64,000 bases of DNA from Oceanobacillus sp. J11TS1 (GCF_018333215.1 NZ_BORO01000010.1:62001-126000), one strand, 5' to 3'. Shown: positions 51,390 through 61,421, numbered from the stretch's first letter. The notes: a model not told the origin generated them from the letters alone. Numbers and translations: made by a program.

Positions 51390-52853
51390 ATGAGACAGTC
51401 AGCAAATGAATTAAAAAAGCGTGCATTAAAAAAAGTAGTTGATAGGAAAGAGATAGTCGCTCGGGATCCTTACCGGCTGCACTTTCATATTATGCCACCG
51501 GTTGGTTTGTTAAATGACCCAAATGGATTTGTTTTCTACAAGGGACAGTACCATATGTTTTATCAGTGGAATCCTTTTCAGACAGAACATGGAGCAAAAT
51601 TTTGGGGGCATGTCATTTCAGAGGATTTGGTCCATTGGAAGGAAGCACAAATTGCACTAGCACCTGATCAGTGGTATGACAAGAATGGTTGTTATTCTGG
51701 GAGCGCGGTCGTTTTCAGGGAAACATTATATGTATTCTATACCGGGAATGTAAAGAATGAACAAGGGGATCGGGAATCCTATCAATGTCTAGCTGTTTCA
51801 AAGGATGGCATTCATTTTGAAAAAAGGGGGCCAGTTATTCATGTGCCAACCGGCTACACAGCGCATTTTCGAGATCCGAAGGTGTTTGAGAAAAATGGTC
51901 GGTGGTATATGGTGCTGGGAGCACAGACAGAGGGAATGCAGGGTGAGGTAGTCTTGTACATGTCAACTGATCTTGAAAATTGGAGCTTTCAAGGTACTCT
52001 AGCTGGAAGTGGTCGTCATGGTCTAGTGGACTTCGGTTATATGTGGGAGTGCCCTGACTTATTTGAGTTAGGCGGAAAGGATATTTTGCTCGCATGTCCA
52101 CAAGGTTTACCGCCGGAAGGATTCCAATTCAATAATACTTTCCAATCGGGGTATATTTCTGGGAAGGTTGATTATGAAACTGTTTCATTTCAACATGATG
52201 CGTTTGTTGAATTGGACCGGGGCTTTGACTTCTATGCGCCACAAACGACATTAGGTGCATCGGGGCGTCGGATCTTAGTTGGTTGGATGGGTAATGCTGA
52301 AGAAGAAGGCACCATTCAGCCAACGGTACAGCATGAGTGGATTCATGCTTTAACCGTGCCAAGAGAGCTGGAATGGAAGGACAGTAAACTGCTTCAGCGC
52401 CCAATAGCAGAGCTTCAATTATTGCGGGAAGATGAGATCCAATATTCCGATGTCGCCGTCAGAGAAAAGGCTGTAATGCTGCCACGTGTAAATAGTCAGG
52501 TGTTTGAGTTAGTAATAGAGGTTGAAGATTTCGATGCAACAGTGCTTTCGGTAGAGCTTGGTGGAAAAACGAGCTTCCATTATAATGCGAATACAAAGGT
52601 GTGTACGTTGAAGCGAGGGAAATTCTCTAGTGAAGGCATTGAAAGTAGACATTGCGTATTGGAAAATCTAGACAGTATCCAGATTCTAAAAGATACCTCT
52701 TCTGTTGAAATTTTCATCAATAATGGGGAAGAAGTGTTTACTTCTAGGGTTTTTGATAAGCTAGAAGCAGATCAGGTTCGTTTCACTTCCGAAGATGGAT
52801 GTGTCATGCTACATGTGAGGAAGTGGAATTTAAAGAGGGTTATAGACTACTAA
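51390..52853 (+). CDS. sacA: Sucrose-6-phosphate hydrolase
   Basis: 487 residues, glycoside hydrolase family 32. The three catalytic residues are seen: nucleophile D43 in LLNDPNGF, transition-state stabiliser D162 in FRDPK, acid/base E220 in ECPDLF. Five-bladed propeller to about 320, then a beta-sandwich. No signal peptide, so intracellular, as needed for a PTS product. ATG 51390 is preferred over ATG 51384, which touches the GGAG ribosome site. Splits sucrose-6-phosphate into glucose-6-phosphate and fructose. Confidence 0.92.
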   Translation: MRQSANELKKRALKKVVDRKEIVARDPYRLHFHIMPPVGLLNDPNGFVFYKGQYHMFYQWNPFQTEHGAKFWGHVISEDLVHWKEAQIALAPDQWYDKNGCYSGSAVVFRETLYVFYTGNVKNEQGDRESYQCLAVSKDGIHFEKRGPVIHVPTGYTAHFRDPKVFEKNGRWYMVLGAQTEGMQGEVVLYMSTDLENWSFQGTLAGSGRHGLVDFGYMWECPDLFELGGKDILLACPQGLPPEGFQFNNTFQSGYISGKVDYETVSFQHDAFVELDRGFDFYAPQTTLGASGRRILVGWMGNAEEEGTIQPTVQHEWIHALTVPRELEWKDSKLLQRPIAELQLLREDEIQYSDVAVREKAVMLPRVNSQVFELVIEVEDFDATVLSVELGGKTSFHYNANTKVCTLKRGKFSSEGIESRHCVLENLDSIQILKDTSSVEIFINNGEEVFTSRVFDKLEADQVRFTSEDGCVMLHVRKWNLKRVIDY

Positions 52854-52876
52854 GAAGTTCGAAAAGGGATTTGAAT

Positions 52877-52906
52877 ATGTTTGGGAAACTATTTAAGAAA
52901 AAATAG
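52877..52906 (+). pseudogene. Nine-codon vestige resembling the start of a PTS EIIA (Crr) gene
   Basis: ATG at 52877 behind AAAAGGGAT reads MFGKLFKKK and stops. EIIA-Glc type proteins commonly begin MFKKLFGKKK-like, and such a gene would fit right after a sucrose EIIBC that lacks its EIIA. The following 400 bases show no trace of the domain, so this is only a suggestion. Confidence 0.25.
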
Positions 52907-52982
52907 GAAGTAATTATCGGATGTGCTCAAATTTAGATAGATTGAAAAGGACCGGGGTTTGCCTGGTTTTCTAATGGGAGAT

Positions 52983-53040
52983 CCCTCGTAAAATGAATGT
53001 TTGTTTAATTACTTACATTGTACACGAGGGCTCTTTCTTT
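52983..53040 (+). terminator. Long stem-loop behind the sucrose operon
   Basis: CCCTCGTAAAATGAATGT pairs with ACATTGTACACGAGGG with a few mismatches; CTCTTTCTTTCTT follows. Probable operon terminator. From here to 53258 nothing else was found. Confidence 0.55.
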
Positions 53041-53258
53041 CTTATTTTTAATCCAACTTAATTGATTATTTGAACAGTTGTGAAGAGGACTTGTATAATA
53101 TATTTGAGAGATAAAAGATAGGTGGTAATTTCGGAGGTCACAAGAAATAGGTCTCTGTATTCTACGCTCTATTGCACATTAGACAGTAAAACTAAAATTT
53201 TAAGTGAAAAAAGAGGAGATAAAGGATATTTAATAAGAATAGTTATTTTCGCAGCAAT

Positions 53259-53295
53259 AAAAAAGCCCTTCTGTTGACTGATGTAACAGAAAGGG
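53259..53295 (-). terminator. Terminator of the HAD phosphatase gene
   Basis: Minus strand: CCCTTTCTGTT pairs with AACAGAAGGG (one bulge), then CTTTTTT. Confidence 0.7.
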
Positions 53296-53347
53296 AGAAG
53301 GGGGGCTGTACCTTTGATTTCAACAGCAATGAAAAGGTAAAAGCGAC

Positions 53348-54094
53348 TTATAACCCTCCAGATAGAATAAATTTCTCAATTGCTTTTCCGACCCCATCAT
53401 GATTATTCGTCTCCGTCATTTCATCAGCAACTTCCAGTACTGCTTTTTGAGCATTCCCCATCGCTACTCCGATTCCGGCCGATTGAATCATTTTTACATC
53501 GTTGAGACTGTCTCCCACCGCCATTACATTCTCCATCGTTATTCCTAATCTTTCACAGACTAATTCTAGAGCTGCGGCTTTATTCACTCCTGCAGGATTG
53601 ACCTCAATCGTGACGGCTGTCCGATTGCTAACTTCTATGCCGTCTATTGAATGCACTTTTGCTGCTATCTTATTTAGGAATTTATCGTCCTTATGAGCGC
53701 AGCTGAATTTCAGCCATTCGTATTCACTGTAGTTATCCGGTAAGTCATTGTAAAAAGGTTCTTTTGAGGAAATGGTCCACGTATCCATGCTTAAGTCTCT
53801 ACCATAGTGATATAAGCTGGCCAGTGTTTCTGCCTCCAACAGATGTTGGGCAATAACTGCAGTATGATCGCTTTCGAAGATTTGTCCGCCATTGCATGTG
53901 ATTAAATGAGAATTCAACTGCAGATTTTGAACGTAAGTATAGCAGTGATGAAAGGGACGTCCGGTACACAGGACGACAATAATCCCTGCCTGATGTGCCT
54001 TCATAATTTGCTTCTTTGTCCAATTAGTAATCTCTTTTCTATCGTCTAACAAAGTGCCATCCATATCTAGTGCAATCATTTTTATATCTGCCAT
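53348..54094 (-). CDS. Cof-type HAD phosphatase
   Basis: 248 residues, HAD superfamily IIB. Nucleophile D10 and acid/base D12 in ALDMDGTLLDD, motif II CTGRP, motif III lysine in NPAGVNKAAALE, motif IV GDSLNDVKMIQ. The C2-type cap is about 85-185. Such enzymes remove phosphate from sugar phosphates, FMN precursors or similar; YidA, YwpJ and SupH are relatives. It is divergent from the PTS-lyase operon, with 295 bases between the starts, and may dephosphorylate an accumulated sugar phosphate from that pathway. The link is only positional. ATG 54094 with GGAGGATAA upstream. Confidence 0.88.
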   Translation of the reverse strand: MADIKMIALDMDGTLLDDRKEITNWTKKQIMKAHQAGIIVVLCTGRPFHHCYTYVQNLQLNSHLITCNGGQIFESDHTAVIAQHLLEAETLASLYHYGRDLSMDTWTISSKEPFYNDLPDNYSEYEWLKFSCAHKDDKFLNKIAAKVHSIDGIEVSNRTAVTIEVNPAGVNKAAALELVCERLGITMENVMAVGDSLNDVKMIQSAGIGVAMGNAQKAVLEVADEMTETNNHDGVGKAIEKFILSGGL

Positions 54095-54389
54095 AACATT
54101 TATCCTCCATCTGTATTTACTATAGGCTTTCCTTTTTAGTTTGACGGCTCGTCTGATAATACGTTCACTATATCACTCTGTATTCAATAAATCATTACCC
54201 TGTGAATCTTTTTTAATGACCTAGGTCATTTTCCATTACTTAAATAAGATAATAGGAAACGGAGGAGCTTCAACTATTTTTTCATATTGATAGAATAGAA
54301 ACAGAGATAATAATTCCAAGCATTCATGCCATTTTTTATTTGTTTTTAGCGGAAAATGAATTGGAATCATTGATACAAGGAGGTTTTAG

Positions 54390-55943
54390 ATGATGAGTAA
54401 AAGAAAAATTGGTGACTCCATACAGCAATTCGGTAGAACGTTACTTCTTCCGATTGGAGTTTTGGCTCCTATTGGGATGCTTTTGGGGATTAGTGGAGCG
54501 CTTACGCAAGATTATATGGTAGATAAGGTTCCTTTCCTCGGAAATGAAGGCGTTAACACTGTTTTAGTAAGCATAAAGACGATCAGTAACGTTGTTTTTG
54601 ATAATATTCCGTTGTTATTTGCGATGGGTGTCGCCTATGGGATGGGGAAAAAAGATAAAGGGATTTCTGTCTTTGCCTCTGTGGCTGGGTATCTGACCCT
54701 GATTGTTGCAATGAATGTATGGCTGATGGTCACGGGAACAATGGCGGATCCAGATGTAATGACCCAGCAGGGGCAAATTGAGATACTTGGTATTCAAACC
54801 GTAAATATCAGTGCTGCCGGGGGAATTTTAACCGGTTTGATTGCAGCCTGGGCGACGGAACGATTTTATAACCTGGAACTACCGGCGGCGTTGGCATTCT
54901 TTTCCGGAAAAAAATCAGTTCCAATCATTACAATCGGGATAATGGCTGTAGTAGGAATGCTACTTCCTTTCATCTGGACATATTTTGTGGGGCTGCTAAC
55001 GAATTTGTCAGCGGTATTTTTAAGTGTTGTTGGTCCATTTTTCACAGCTGCGGGGGAACGATTGTTCATTCCGTTTGGACTTCATCACGTCTGGAATGCA
55101 TTATTCCGATTCACTGAAGCTGGCGGTTCATATGTTATTGACGGTAAGACATATGTCGGTGTTGTTCCTGCTATTACAGAAATTCTGTTTAATCAGGGAC
55201 CGAACAGTGAGTACTGGTCTATGATGCCGAAGCTGTCCCGTTTCATGGCACAACAGCAGATGCTTGTTGTACTATTTTTATTCCCGGCAATTGCATTTGC
55301 TATGTATAAGGCTGCTTATAAAGAAAATAAAACTTATGTCAAATCTATGCTGGTTACAATGGTGTTGACAGCTTTTCTTGGGAACGTGACGGAGCCGCTC
55401 GAATTTACTTTTGTTTTTCTGGCGCCGTTACTATATGTCGTATACGCCTGTATTGTTGGAATCGGTGCTGTGCTGCTGTCACTGGCAGACGTTTCAATAG
55501 GATATATCAGAGGAACGATTTTTGACTTCACGATTTTTGGGCTGCTTTATGAAAACTCACGATGGATTTTTCTTGTTTTAATCGGTTTGGGGTTAGCTGT
55601 CGTCACTTATTTCATTTTTTATTGGGCCATTATTCGTTTTGATATAAAAACGCCGGGCAGGGAGAAGCTCCAAAATGTAGACAGCACCCTGCTGAAGGAA
55701 AAGCGCTATGACGAGATTGCAGATAAAGTAGTGGAAGCACTGGGTGGAAAAGAAAATATTTTGAATGTAGACAACTGCATTACCAGGCTGCGGATTGATT
55801 TAAAAGAGGTCAGAGATATCAACAAAGACTTATTAAACAGTACCGGGTGTTCAGGATTCTTTTTCCCGACAGCTAAGCATATTCATATCGTTTATGGGAC
55901 ACAGGTTGAATTTATAAAAAATGCAGTAGATGAGAAAGTATAG
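54390..55943 (+). CDS. Glucose/maltose-family PTS enzyme IICB
   Basis: 517 residues. EIIC at about 10-425 with ten hydrophobic stretches (RTLLLPIGVLAPIGMLLG, PFGLHHVWNALFRFTEAGG, FLGNVTEPLEFTFVFLAP), then EIIB with phosphorylated C463 in NVDNCITRLRIDL. No EIIA domain. The TEPLEF and HHVWNA motifs place it in the Glc family (PtsG, MalX, NagE, GlvC); closest in feel to MalX/GlvC-type permeases. AAGGAGG before ATG 54390. It is followed, 22 bases on, by a fumarase/adenylosuccinate-lyase superfamily gene, an unusual partner for a PTS. The substrate is unknown. Confidence 0.85.
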   Translation: MMSKRKIGDSIQQFGRTLLLPIGVLAPIGMLLGISGALTQDYMVDKVPFLGNEGVNTVLVSIKTISNVVFDNIPLLFAMGVAYGMGKKDKGISVFASVAGYLTLIVAMNVWLMVTGTMADPDVMTQQGQIEILGIQTVNISAAGGILTGLIAAWATERFYNLELPAALAFFSGKKSVPIITIGIMAVVGMLLPFIWTYFVGLLTNLSAVFLSVVGPFFTAAGERLFIPFGLHHVWNALFRFTEAGGSYVIDGKTYVGVVPAITEILFNQGPNSEYWSMMPKLSRFMAQQQMLVVLFLFPAIAFAMYKAAYKENKTYVKSMLVTMVLTAFLGNVTEPLEFTFVFLAPLLYVVYACIVGIGAVLLSLADVSIGYIRGTIFDFTIFGLLYENSRWIFLVLIGLGLAVVTYFIFYWAIIRFDIKTPGREKLQNVDSTLLKEKRYDEIADKVVEALGGKENILNVDNCITRLRIDLKEVRDINKDLLNSTGCSGFFFPTAKHIHIVYGTQVEFIKNAVDEKV

Positions 55944-55965
55944 AGATTTTTAAAGGAGTGACATT

Positions 55966-57339
55966 ATGAAAGCACTATATGATTCTAAAAGTAAAACAAT
56001 CGATGATCAAGGTCTGAAAAGTCTGTTCACAGAAGAGGAAAAATACAAAACCTGGCTTTTGTTTGAATCGGCATTGGCTGAGGCGCAGGCTGAATATAAT
56101 TTTATTCCTAAGAAGGCAGCAGAAGAAATTAAAGATGCTGCCAAGCTGGAAAATTTAGATTTGAAGGAAATGGACCGTATCTATAAAGAAATTGGTCATG
56201 GTTTTGTACCTTTCCTGAAAGTTCTGGTGAAGGCCTGTCCACCTGACAGCGGAAAATATGTCCATTACGGGATTACTACACAAAATATACAACAAAGCTC
56301 ACAGCTTTATATTCTAAAGAAAGCTCATACGATATTTATGCGCCTGATTGGCCAGATTTTAGAAAACTTGAGTACGCTGGCATCCGATAATAAAAACACT
56401 GTAATGGCTGGAAGAACGCATGGGAGACATGCTATTCCAATCACTTACGGCTATAAAGTATCTGTCTGGATAAGTGAATTTATTAATTGTTATCAACGCA
56501 TGGCCGAAGCGGAAAAAAGAGTCTTTCAAATAATGATGGGTGGTGCAGTAGGTACTTTCAGTTCTATGCCTGATATCGGGATGAAAGTTCAAAACAGGGT
56601 TGCGGAGCTGGTTGGTATGTACCCGATGGCTGTACCTTCCAGAAATATAAGTACGCATAAACTGGAATATATGTCGAATTTGGCTCTGTTAGCGAATTGC
56701 TGTCATAAAATTGCCGAGGAGGTATACAGTACAACGTTAGAGGAGATTGCTGAAGTATCTGAAGGATTCAGTAAAGGAACTGTCGGCAGCAGCACCATGC
56801 CGCATAAAATCAATCCAAAACTTGCCAAAGGGATTATCGCAAATTCCCAGAAGCTTTATTCTCTCCCTGGTACAGGAATGTATTCAGCGGTACGCCCATA
56901 TGAGGGGGACAGCAGTTCTTATATGCTGTTTGACGGACTGCTGGAAGAGTCAATGGAGCTAATAACAGAAATTTTGATACGCTGTGAAGAATTGACCCGA
57001 ACACTGACTGTCCATAAAGATAGAATGCTTCATAATGCCAAACGCAACAGAGGTCTTGATAATAGTGAATATGTGATGATGAAGCTGGCAGAAAAATTAG
57101 GGAAGGATCAGGCGCATTCCTTAATGTATGGAATTGCGATGAAGACAGCAGCGGAAGGCCAGGAATTTTATGATAACTTAAGGGAAAACGAACAAATACG
57201 AGCAAACTTCAATGATAAAGAAATAAAGAATATGATTGAGCCCGGTAACTATATCGGCTTAGCTGCGGAGTTAGCGGAAAAAGAAGCTGCGAGGGCAAAA
57301 GAAACTGCGAAGGAAATCAGTCAAAACTATGGCGGTTAA
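55966..57339 (+). CDS. Adenylosuccinate-lyase/fumarase superfamily lyase
   Basis: 457 residues. The three conserved regions of the superfamily are there: VHYGITTQNIQQSS (99-112), AGRTHGRHAIPIT (148-160, with H152) and the signature GSSTMPHKINP (274-284) on the mobile catalytic loop. Nearest in layout to PurB and 3-carboxymuconate cycloisomerase-like proteins, but true PurB genes sit in purine operons. Here it is behind a PTS permease (22-base gap, AAGGAGTG ribosome site) and before a convergent RpiR regulator. Superfamily chemistry is beta-elimination, usually giving fumarate. So a fumarate- or acrylate-releasing step on an imported phosphorylated sugar conjugate is a fair inference. No product is assigned. 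Confidence 0.8.
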   Translation: MKALYDSKSKTIDDQGLKSLFTEEEKYKTWLLFESALAEAQAEYNFIPKKAAEEIKDAAKLENLDLKEMDRIYKEIGHGFVPFLKVLVKACPPDSGKYVHYGITTQNIQQSSQLYILKKAHTIFMRLIGQILENLSTLASDNKNTVMAGRTHGRHAIPITYGYKVSVWISEFINCYQRMAEAEKRVFQIMMGGAVGTFSSMPDIGMKVQNRVAELVGMYPMAVPSRNISTHKLEYMSNLALLANCCHKIAEEVYSTTLEEIAEVSEGFSKGTVGSSTMPHKINPKLAKGIIANSQKLYSLPGTGMYSAVRPYEGDSSSYMLFDGLLEESMELITEILIRCEELTRTLTVHKDRMLHNAKRNRGLDNSEYVMMKLAEKLGKDQAHSLMYGIAMKTAAEGQEFYDNLRENEQIRANFNDKEIKNMIEPGNYIGLAAELAEKEAARAKETAKEISQNYGG

Positions 57340-57343
57340 TCAA

Positions 57344-57389
57344 CAGCAAAATAGCGCTCTTCTTTCATGAGAAGGGTGCTATTTTGCTG
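57344..57389. terminator. Strong bidirectional terminator
   Basis: CAGCAAAATAGCGCTCTTCT pairs with AGAAGGGTGCTATTTTGCTG (20-bp stem, two G-U pairs). It sits between the convergent lyase and RpiR genes. Confidence 0.75.
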
Positions 57390-57426
57390 CTATTATTGTC
57401 TTAAACAGACTAGAAATACGTACGAA

Positions 57427-58176
57427 TTAAATGTTTGCTAATTTATCAATCAACAAATCAATGGTAAGAAAAAAACCAGTTCTTGAAATGGTATCATTTT
57501 TACTAGTATTAGCTTTGTCAGTATAACAAAAGAGGCTATTCGTCGCATAACGGGTCAATTCATTTGTTCGGAATGAAGTGATGCTGATTATATCTGCTTT
57601 TTTCAAATGAATCTTTTTAGCAGTATCAATAATTTTTTTCGTATCTCCTGATATTGATATAAAGATGACAATATCATCTTCCGCAACAAAATCAGTAAAT
57701 ACTTCGGATAGATTATAATCCTTTATAAAAATACATTGAATCCCGATTGTCAATAAGAGATGTTCCAAATAATGACCAGCAGCTTTACTTGTTCCTCTGG
57801 CCATAATAAATACATTTTTTGCAGCTTTGATTTTAGCCGCCGTTTCATGCAGCTGATCTTCGGTAACGAGGGAGAATGTCTTATCAATGGACTCTTTTAA
57901 AACCTCTCGATACACCGTTTGACTTTCTTGTTCAGACTTTTCTTCAAGAATTGTCCGACTGATAAAGTATTTCATTTCCCTGAAACCGGAAAAACCCAAT
58001 TTCTGCGCTAAGTTAATGATGACAGTTTTCGAAACAAAGGTTTCCTCTGCTAAATCACTAATTTTAATATGTGGAATATGGTCCTGGTTCTCCATAATAT
58101 AGCTCAGTACTCTTTTTTCACTTGTGGTCATTTCTTCGTAGTTCTTCAATACATCAAACATATTCTTCCCATCCAA
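57427..58176 (-). CDS. MurR/RpiR-family regulator
   Basis: 249 residues. N-terminal HTH_6 domain (about 1-77): MTTSEKRVLSYIMEN, ISDLAEETFVSKTVIINLAQ, KLGFSGFREMKYFI. C-terminal SIS sugar-isomerase domain (about 105-245): VFIMARGTSKAAGHYLEHLL and DIVIFISISGDTKKIIDTAKK, which bind phosphosugars in this family. Convergent to the PTS-lyase operon and most likely its regulator, sensing a phosphorylated sugar formed by the PTS. Confidence 0.88.
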   Translation of the reverse strand: MDGKNMFDVLKNYEEMTTSEKRVLSYIMENQDHIPHIKISDLAEETFVSKTVIINLAQKLGFSGFREMKYFISRTILEEKSEQESQTVYREVLKESIDKTFSLVTEDQLHETAAKIKAAKNVFIMARGTSKAAGHYLEHLLLTIGIQCIFIKDYNLSEVFTDFVAEDDIVIFISISGDTKKIIDTAKKIHLKKADIISITSFRTNELTRYATNSLFCYTDKANTSKNDTISRTGFFLTIDLLIDKLANI

Positions 58177-58605
58177 TTCAAGGTTCTAAAAAGCAAACAT
58201 GTTGTTAACATTATCGTACACCATATGAGCTAAATTTAACAGAGCCCTGTTGTCTAATGATTTTATGGGAAGGATTAAAATGATTTACCATGAAGCTTTG
58301 TATGACTTGATTTGGATAAGAGATACCGTCACAAAAGGAAATGGACGTATGCATTTTTACCCCAGTTTTCGTCTCCCAAAATCGGCCCATTTATACTTTT
58401 ATCTATTAGTGAATGAATAGTTTCTTATTTATAGGGGAAGAGAATGTAACGTACAGAAGGCTTAAGGAAAATTCCCCTAAGTATCAATGAATCTACTTAC
58501 ATTCCTGTCCTAGTTTTAATATATCGTAGAAACTTATTTAAATTTTTAAAAGGAATTTAACAAATTATGTCGAAATTATATGTATGATACCAAGCATCAA
58601 CAAGA
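58177..58605. other. Gene-free stretch
   Basis: Upstream of the RpiR gene; no intact gene. Short piece MHFYPSFRLPKSAHLYFYLL (about 58350-58410) is open but has no start signal. Nothing else is recognised. Confidence 0.3.
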
Positions 58606-58746
58606 ATGGCGATCGGCCGGGCGATTGTTTATGAAGGGCAGGATACCATTGCATTTGCACCGCCATTCTGTATCACAAAAGATGAAGTAGAAAAAATGAT
58701 TTCGATTATAGATACTTCCTTAACAGCAGTTAAAAAAAGACTATAA
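58606..58746 (+). pseudogene. Class III aminotransferase C-terminal relic
   Basis: The reading MAIGRAIVYEGQDTIAFAPP and FCITKDEVEKMISIIDTSLT ends at a natural stop (58744-58746). The APPxxIT-x-(E/D)EI(D/E) pattern with a final amphipathic helix is the C-terminus of class III PLP aminotransferases. The N-terminal 400 residues are missing; DNA before it is unrelated. Confidence 0.6.
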
Positions 58747-58779
58747 GTGCGTGTTCAGAAATTCGATAAATCGAAACTT

Positions 58780-58828
58780 CACTCAGTAGGAGTTTTTGTT
58801 CTTCTCCCACTGAGTGTTTTGCTTTATT
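58780..58828 (+). terminator. Terminator after the aminotransferase relic
   Basis: CACTCAGTAGGAG pairs with CTCCCACTGAGTG (one mismatch), then TTTTGCTTT. Similar hairpins preceded by TTCAGAAATTCGATAAATCG occur as Bacillaceae repeats. Confidence 0.55.
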
Positions 58829-58867
58829 TACGGAACTCCTCCAGTATGATGTTTTCCAATACCTGGA

Positions 58868-58935
58868 ACAATAGAGGATTATTTTCCATGAAACTTCCGC
58901 AAGGGCATGGCTCATATCTACCTACTTTTTTCGTC
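58868..58935 (-). pseudogene. SEC-C motif fragment
   Basis: Minus strand: KVGRYEPCPCGSFMENN. The xGRNxPCPCGS segment is the SEC-C zinc motif found at protein C-termini (SecA and others). Only this piece is seen, in an open frame of about 60 codons with no family body, just beyond the old end of the CRISPR array. Confidence 0.3.
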
Positions 58936-58960
58936 CGAAATTAAATTAACTCACAGACTT

Positions 58961-61421
58961 ATCTCAATCCACGTAACCATATAAGGTGGGAAGAGATAAA
59001 TCAGGACATATCTTTTGGCTTTGTATTTCAATCCACGCACCCATATAAGGTGCGAACCAAAAGCTGTAGTTAAATTCCCAAGTACAACGATTTCAATCCA
59101 CGCACCCATATAAGGTGCGAAAGCCAAATCCAAATTAACTTCTTCCGCTTTCTTGATTTCAATCCACGCACCCATATAAGGTGCGAATTGCAGACAAATC
59201 CGCACCCTTCACAGTGAGAATTTCAATCCACGCACCCATATAAGGTGCGAAAAGACCTTTGTTTTTCGCAAGGATGATATGGAAATTTCAATCCACGCAC
59301 CCATATAAGGTGCGAATCAAAGCCCGCCACAATATACAATCCTTATGTAATTTCAATCCACGCACCCATATAAGGTGCGAAGCAGTAACAGGTGTTGAAG
59401 GGTTTTACTTTAAAATTTCAATCCACGCACCCATATAAGGTGCGAACGGAATATTCCGGATTGCAAGGCGGTACGGTAAATTTCAATCCACGCACCGATA
59501 TAAGGTGCGAAGTCTTTAAACCCGCCTTCTTCAATTACAGCATTATTTCAATCCACGCACCCATATAAGGTGCGAAAGAGTATTTTCATGTGCTTGGTGC
59601 AACATCATATATTTCAATCCACGCACCCATATAAGGTGCGAAGCCCGATTGGTCAAAAATACCAAGGCAAAAATAAATTTCAATCCACGCACCCATATAA
59701 GGTGCGAAATAGCTTTGACTTCATTAACAAGATGGAAGTCTCCAGATTTCAATCCACGCACCCATATAAGGTGCGAATGGAAGGTGTAAGAAATTGAAAA
59801 CAAGCAAAGTAATTTCAATCCACGCACCCATATAAGGTGCGAATCGCGATTCACTCCTTAAATTTGATTAATCCATCATTTCAATCCACGCACCCATATA
59901 AGGTGCGAAAGTTCATTTATCTTGATGGGCTGATTCAATTTAATTTCAATCCACGCACCCATATAAGGTGCGAATGCATAGTAAGATAGCAGCTGCATTG
60001 GAATAACATTTCAATCCACGCACCCATATAAGGTGCGAAATCCGTGTGGAGGGGATTCGCGCCATTTGGTTAATTTCAATCCACGCACCCATATAAGGTG
60101 CGAATACACCAAGGCGGTGATGTTTGTGTCAGATGACATTTCAATCCACGCACCCATATAAGGTGCGAATCATTCCGGCAATCGTCATGTGTGGGATTTT
60201 ATCATTTCAATCCACGCACCCATATAAGGTGCGAATCTAATTTCTCATCTTTACTCATAAATTTGTGGGATTTCAATCCACGCACCCATATAAGGTGCGA
60301 ATTTCCAAAAACTTCTCCCTTTCTGTTTCATCCATAATTTCAATCCACGCACCCATATAAGGTGCGAATCAAGATGTTTCGAATTTGAGTAAATGCATCT
60401 TTATTTCAATCCACGCACCCATATAAGGTGCGAATCATCCACGTTCTCTGGATTTAATTCGCTGGATTATTTCAATCCACGCACCCATATAAGGTGCGAA
60501 TTATCGTATGGATCCAAAGCTATAGTAAGCTGTATTTCAATCCACGCACCCATATAAGGTGCGAAGCAAAGGCGTTCGACTTGGAAGAAACAAAAGGGAT
60601 TTCAATCCACGCACCCATATAAGGTGCGAAGTATGCCTTCTTTGTTAAACGCATTGAGATTGGCATTTCAATCCACGCACCCATATAAGGTGCGAAAGAA
60701 TCACAACTTACGGAATTACAAACACAAATTATTTCAATCCACGCACCCATATAAGGTGCGAAGCTTGGTCGCCGGAATCTATAGCCGCTTTATGTGATTT
60801 CAATCCACGCACCCATATAAGGTGCGAAAGGCTTTGAAGCTTTTTCTCCACCATTTCCTGGTATTTCAATCCACGCACCCATATAAGGTGCGAAGCCATT
60901 ATTTGCAGCAGTTTCAGCTAAGGTTAGAATTTCAATCCACGCACCCATATAAGGTGCGAATTAATTAAGATTGCTGAGGGATTTGGTTTTGCTGATTTCA
61001 ATCCACGCACCCATATAAGGTGCGAAGTTTTTATAAAAATCGGAGTTACTGACAATGTCAATTTCAATCCACGCACCCATATAAGGTGCGAACTCCTTAT
61101 CTTTTACTTTATAATTCAAATTCCGATTTCAATCCACGACCCATATAAGGTGCGAACCCGCAGTTTATCGTCATCCACAAGGCCATACGATTTCAATCCA
61201 CGCACCCATATAAGGTGCGAACTATGTGCCAAAGACTAACGAGCAAACACAAGCTATATTTCAATCCACGCACCCATATAAGGTGCGAATGATGATTTTG
61301 AATTAGACGAAGATGCATGGAATATTTCAATCCACGCACCCATATAAGGTGCGAAAATCTAGCAATCGAGGACAAACTTGAGAGTATCGATTTCAATCCA
61401 CGCACCCATATAAGGTGCGAA
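58961..61421 (-). CRISPR. Type I-C CRISPR array, 38 repeats and 37 spacers
   Basis: The plus strand shows a 32-bp repeat starting ATTTCAATCCACGCACCCAT and ending ATAAGGTGCGAA. Read on the minus strand, the cas direction, it begins TTCGCACC and ends GTGGATTGAAAT, the known type I-C form. I counted 38 starts from 58961 to 61390 at 64-69 base intervals; spacers are about 32-37 bases and all look different. The repeat at 58961 (farthest from the cas genes) is degenerate (TCTCAATCCACGTAACC...GGTGGGAA), as is usual for the oldest end. Two internal repeats vary: 59480 (CCGATA) and 61126 (one C lost, 31 bp). Leader side is at 61422, next to cas2. Confidence 0.97.

Noticed and set aside
55966-57339. 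Annotation as purB (adenylosuccinate lyase of purine synthesis)
   Set aside because: The superfamily signature is shared by several enzymes, and the gene is in a PTS operon instead of a purine operon.
58951-61405. Several open frames with repeating SHLIWVRGLK or APYMGAWIEI sequences, seemingly repetitive proteins
   Set aside because: They are translations of the CRISPR repeats on either strand; periodicity equals the repeat-spacer unit and no start signals exist.
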